This document shows positions 5,032-5,299 of a stretch of 5,299 bases of DNA, piece after piece (position 1 is the first letter of the stretch; each line of letters starts with the position of its first letter). Both the position numbers and the translations under genes were made by a program. The stretch covers positions 1 through 5,299 of the forward strand of contig JAFVEJ010000113.1 of assembly GCA_017476085.1 (NCBI GenBank). The letters are read 5' to 3'. The notes under the pieces were generated by a model that did no database searches, had not been told where the DNA came from, and saw only the letters and a list, made by a program, of their open reading frames with translations. Source of the stretch: Alphaproteobacteria bacterium (GTDB taxonomy: Bacteria > Pseudomonadota > Alphaproteobacteria > RF32 > CAG-977).

Positions 5032-5299
5032 ATGGTTGCTGAATATGAATTGGTTCATGCCAAACGCGAACGCAAAAAAGGCAAGGGGAAAAACAAAGGA
5101 CAGCACCAGCAACAGAATCATCAGCCGGACAGTCAGCAGGGAGCCGCGCGGTTTTCTTTTGACACAATTCACGGATTGAAACTGACGGAAGTCGAATATA
5201 AGGTGCCGCCCAGTGCGGAACGCAAAGCTAAGCGCGCCGAATTTCAAGGTGCTAATGGGGAAGAAGGTGTCCGTTCAAAGTTTTTGAAAATGTTGGCGA
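5032..5299 (+). CDS. Predicted HNH-type nuclease-fold protein, paralog B, 3' end outside the window
   Basis: Reading from ATG 5032, 89 codons stay open to the window edge. The product starts MVAEYELVHAKRERKKGKG, then has a Gln-rich linker (residues 20-39), then FSFDTIHGLKL at 41-51, EVEY at 53-56 and VRSKFLKMLA at 80-89. It aligns with paralog A throughout, with a shorter linker (by about nine residues) and about six residues fewer before VRSKFLKM. Because the HNH core of paralog A begins some 40 residues later, the catalytic region of this copy is not visible; the nuclease call is by homology to A only. The strong ribosome site and its own candidate promoter suggest a functional gene. It follows the MFS gene by 76 nt on the same strand. 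Confidence 0.75.
   Translation, partial: MVAEYELVHAKRERKKGKGKNKGQHQQQNHQPDSQQGAARFSFDTIHGLKLTEVEYKVPPSAERKAKRAEFQGANGEEGVRSKFLKMLA
5152..5200 (+). repeat. Coding repeat shared by the two HNH-type genes, copy B
   Basis: Counterpart of 3015-3063 within the second HNH-type gene; 44 of 49 positions are identical. The shared segment encodes the FSFDTIHGLKL...EVEY block, the best conserved part of the visible N-terminal half. It could serve as a substrate for recombination that would delete the intervening MFS gene. Confidence 0.7.

Noticed and set aside
3015..5200. Composite mobile element bounded by the two similar segments
   Set aside because: The similarity follows the reading frame with synonymous changes and has no terminal inverted repeats or transposase, so gene duplication explains it.
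2868..5299. Toxin-immunity or restriction cassette
   Set aside because: There is no toxin delivery domain, secretion signal, small acidic immunity candidate, methyltransferase or helicase; the only neighbour is an MFS transporter.

Overview
The window looks like a compact bacterial chromosome segment, most plausibly from an alphaproteobacterium of moderate GC. The clue is the pair of DHH phosphoesterases, which resemble the 'exopolyphosphatase' proteins I associate with Azospirillum/Rhodospirillales-type genomes. A small lipoprotein with spaced cysteines also fits that group. The lineage is inferred from remembered family resemblance, not from a search. I see no rRNA, tRNA, CRISPR array, insertion sequence or phage gene.

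Left part (1-2243). The 3' end of a cyclophilin-like (TM1367/DUF369-type) gene reads rightward and stops at 343. It faces two tandem paralogous DHH/DHHA1 phosphoesterase genes on the minus strand (351-1301 and 1317-2243). These two form an operon with a 15-nt gap, matching ribosome binding sites and a candidate promoter near 2279-2308. Both keep the DxD, DHH and GGGGH motifs.

Middle (2244-2861). A divergent intergenic region leads to a short lipoprotein gene (2413-2721) with four cysteines in the mature protein. A 140-nt spacer follows. It carries a near-consensus sigma70-type promoter and a small leader hairpin.

Right part (2868-5299). A predicted HNH (colicin E7-like His-Me finger) nuclease-fold protein ends at 3734 and is followed at once by a strong intrinsic terminator (3752-3794). 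An MFS transporter starts only 9 nt after the terminator T-run. After the MFS gene a new promoter and a strong ribosome binding site precede a second, truncated copy of the HNH-type gene (5032 to the window end). The order is therefore HNH copy A, terminator, MFS, HNH copy B.

The most notable feature is the pair of HNH-type paralogs. They have conserved basic N-termini, a Gln/Asn/His-rich linker of variable length and, in the complete copy, a full H-N-H residue spacing. There is no visible toxin delivery domain, secretion signal or immunity gene. Their role is unknown to me. Two separate gene duplications (DHH pair and HNH pair) within 5.3 kb are also unusual.
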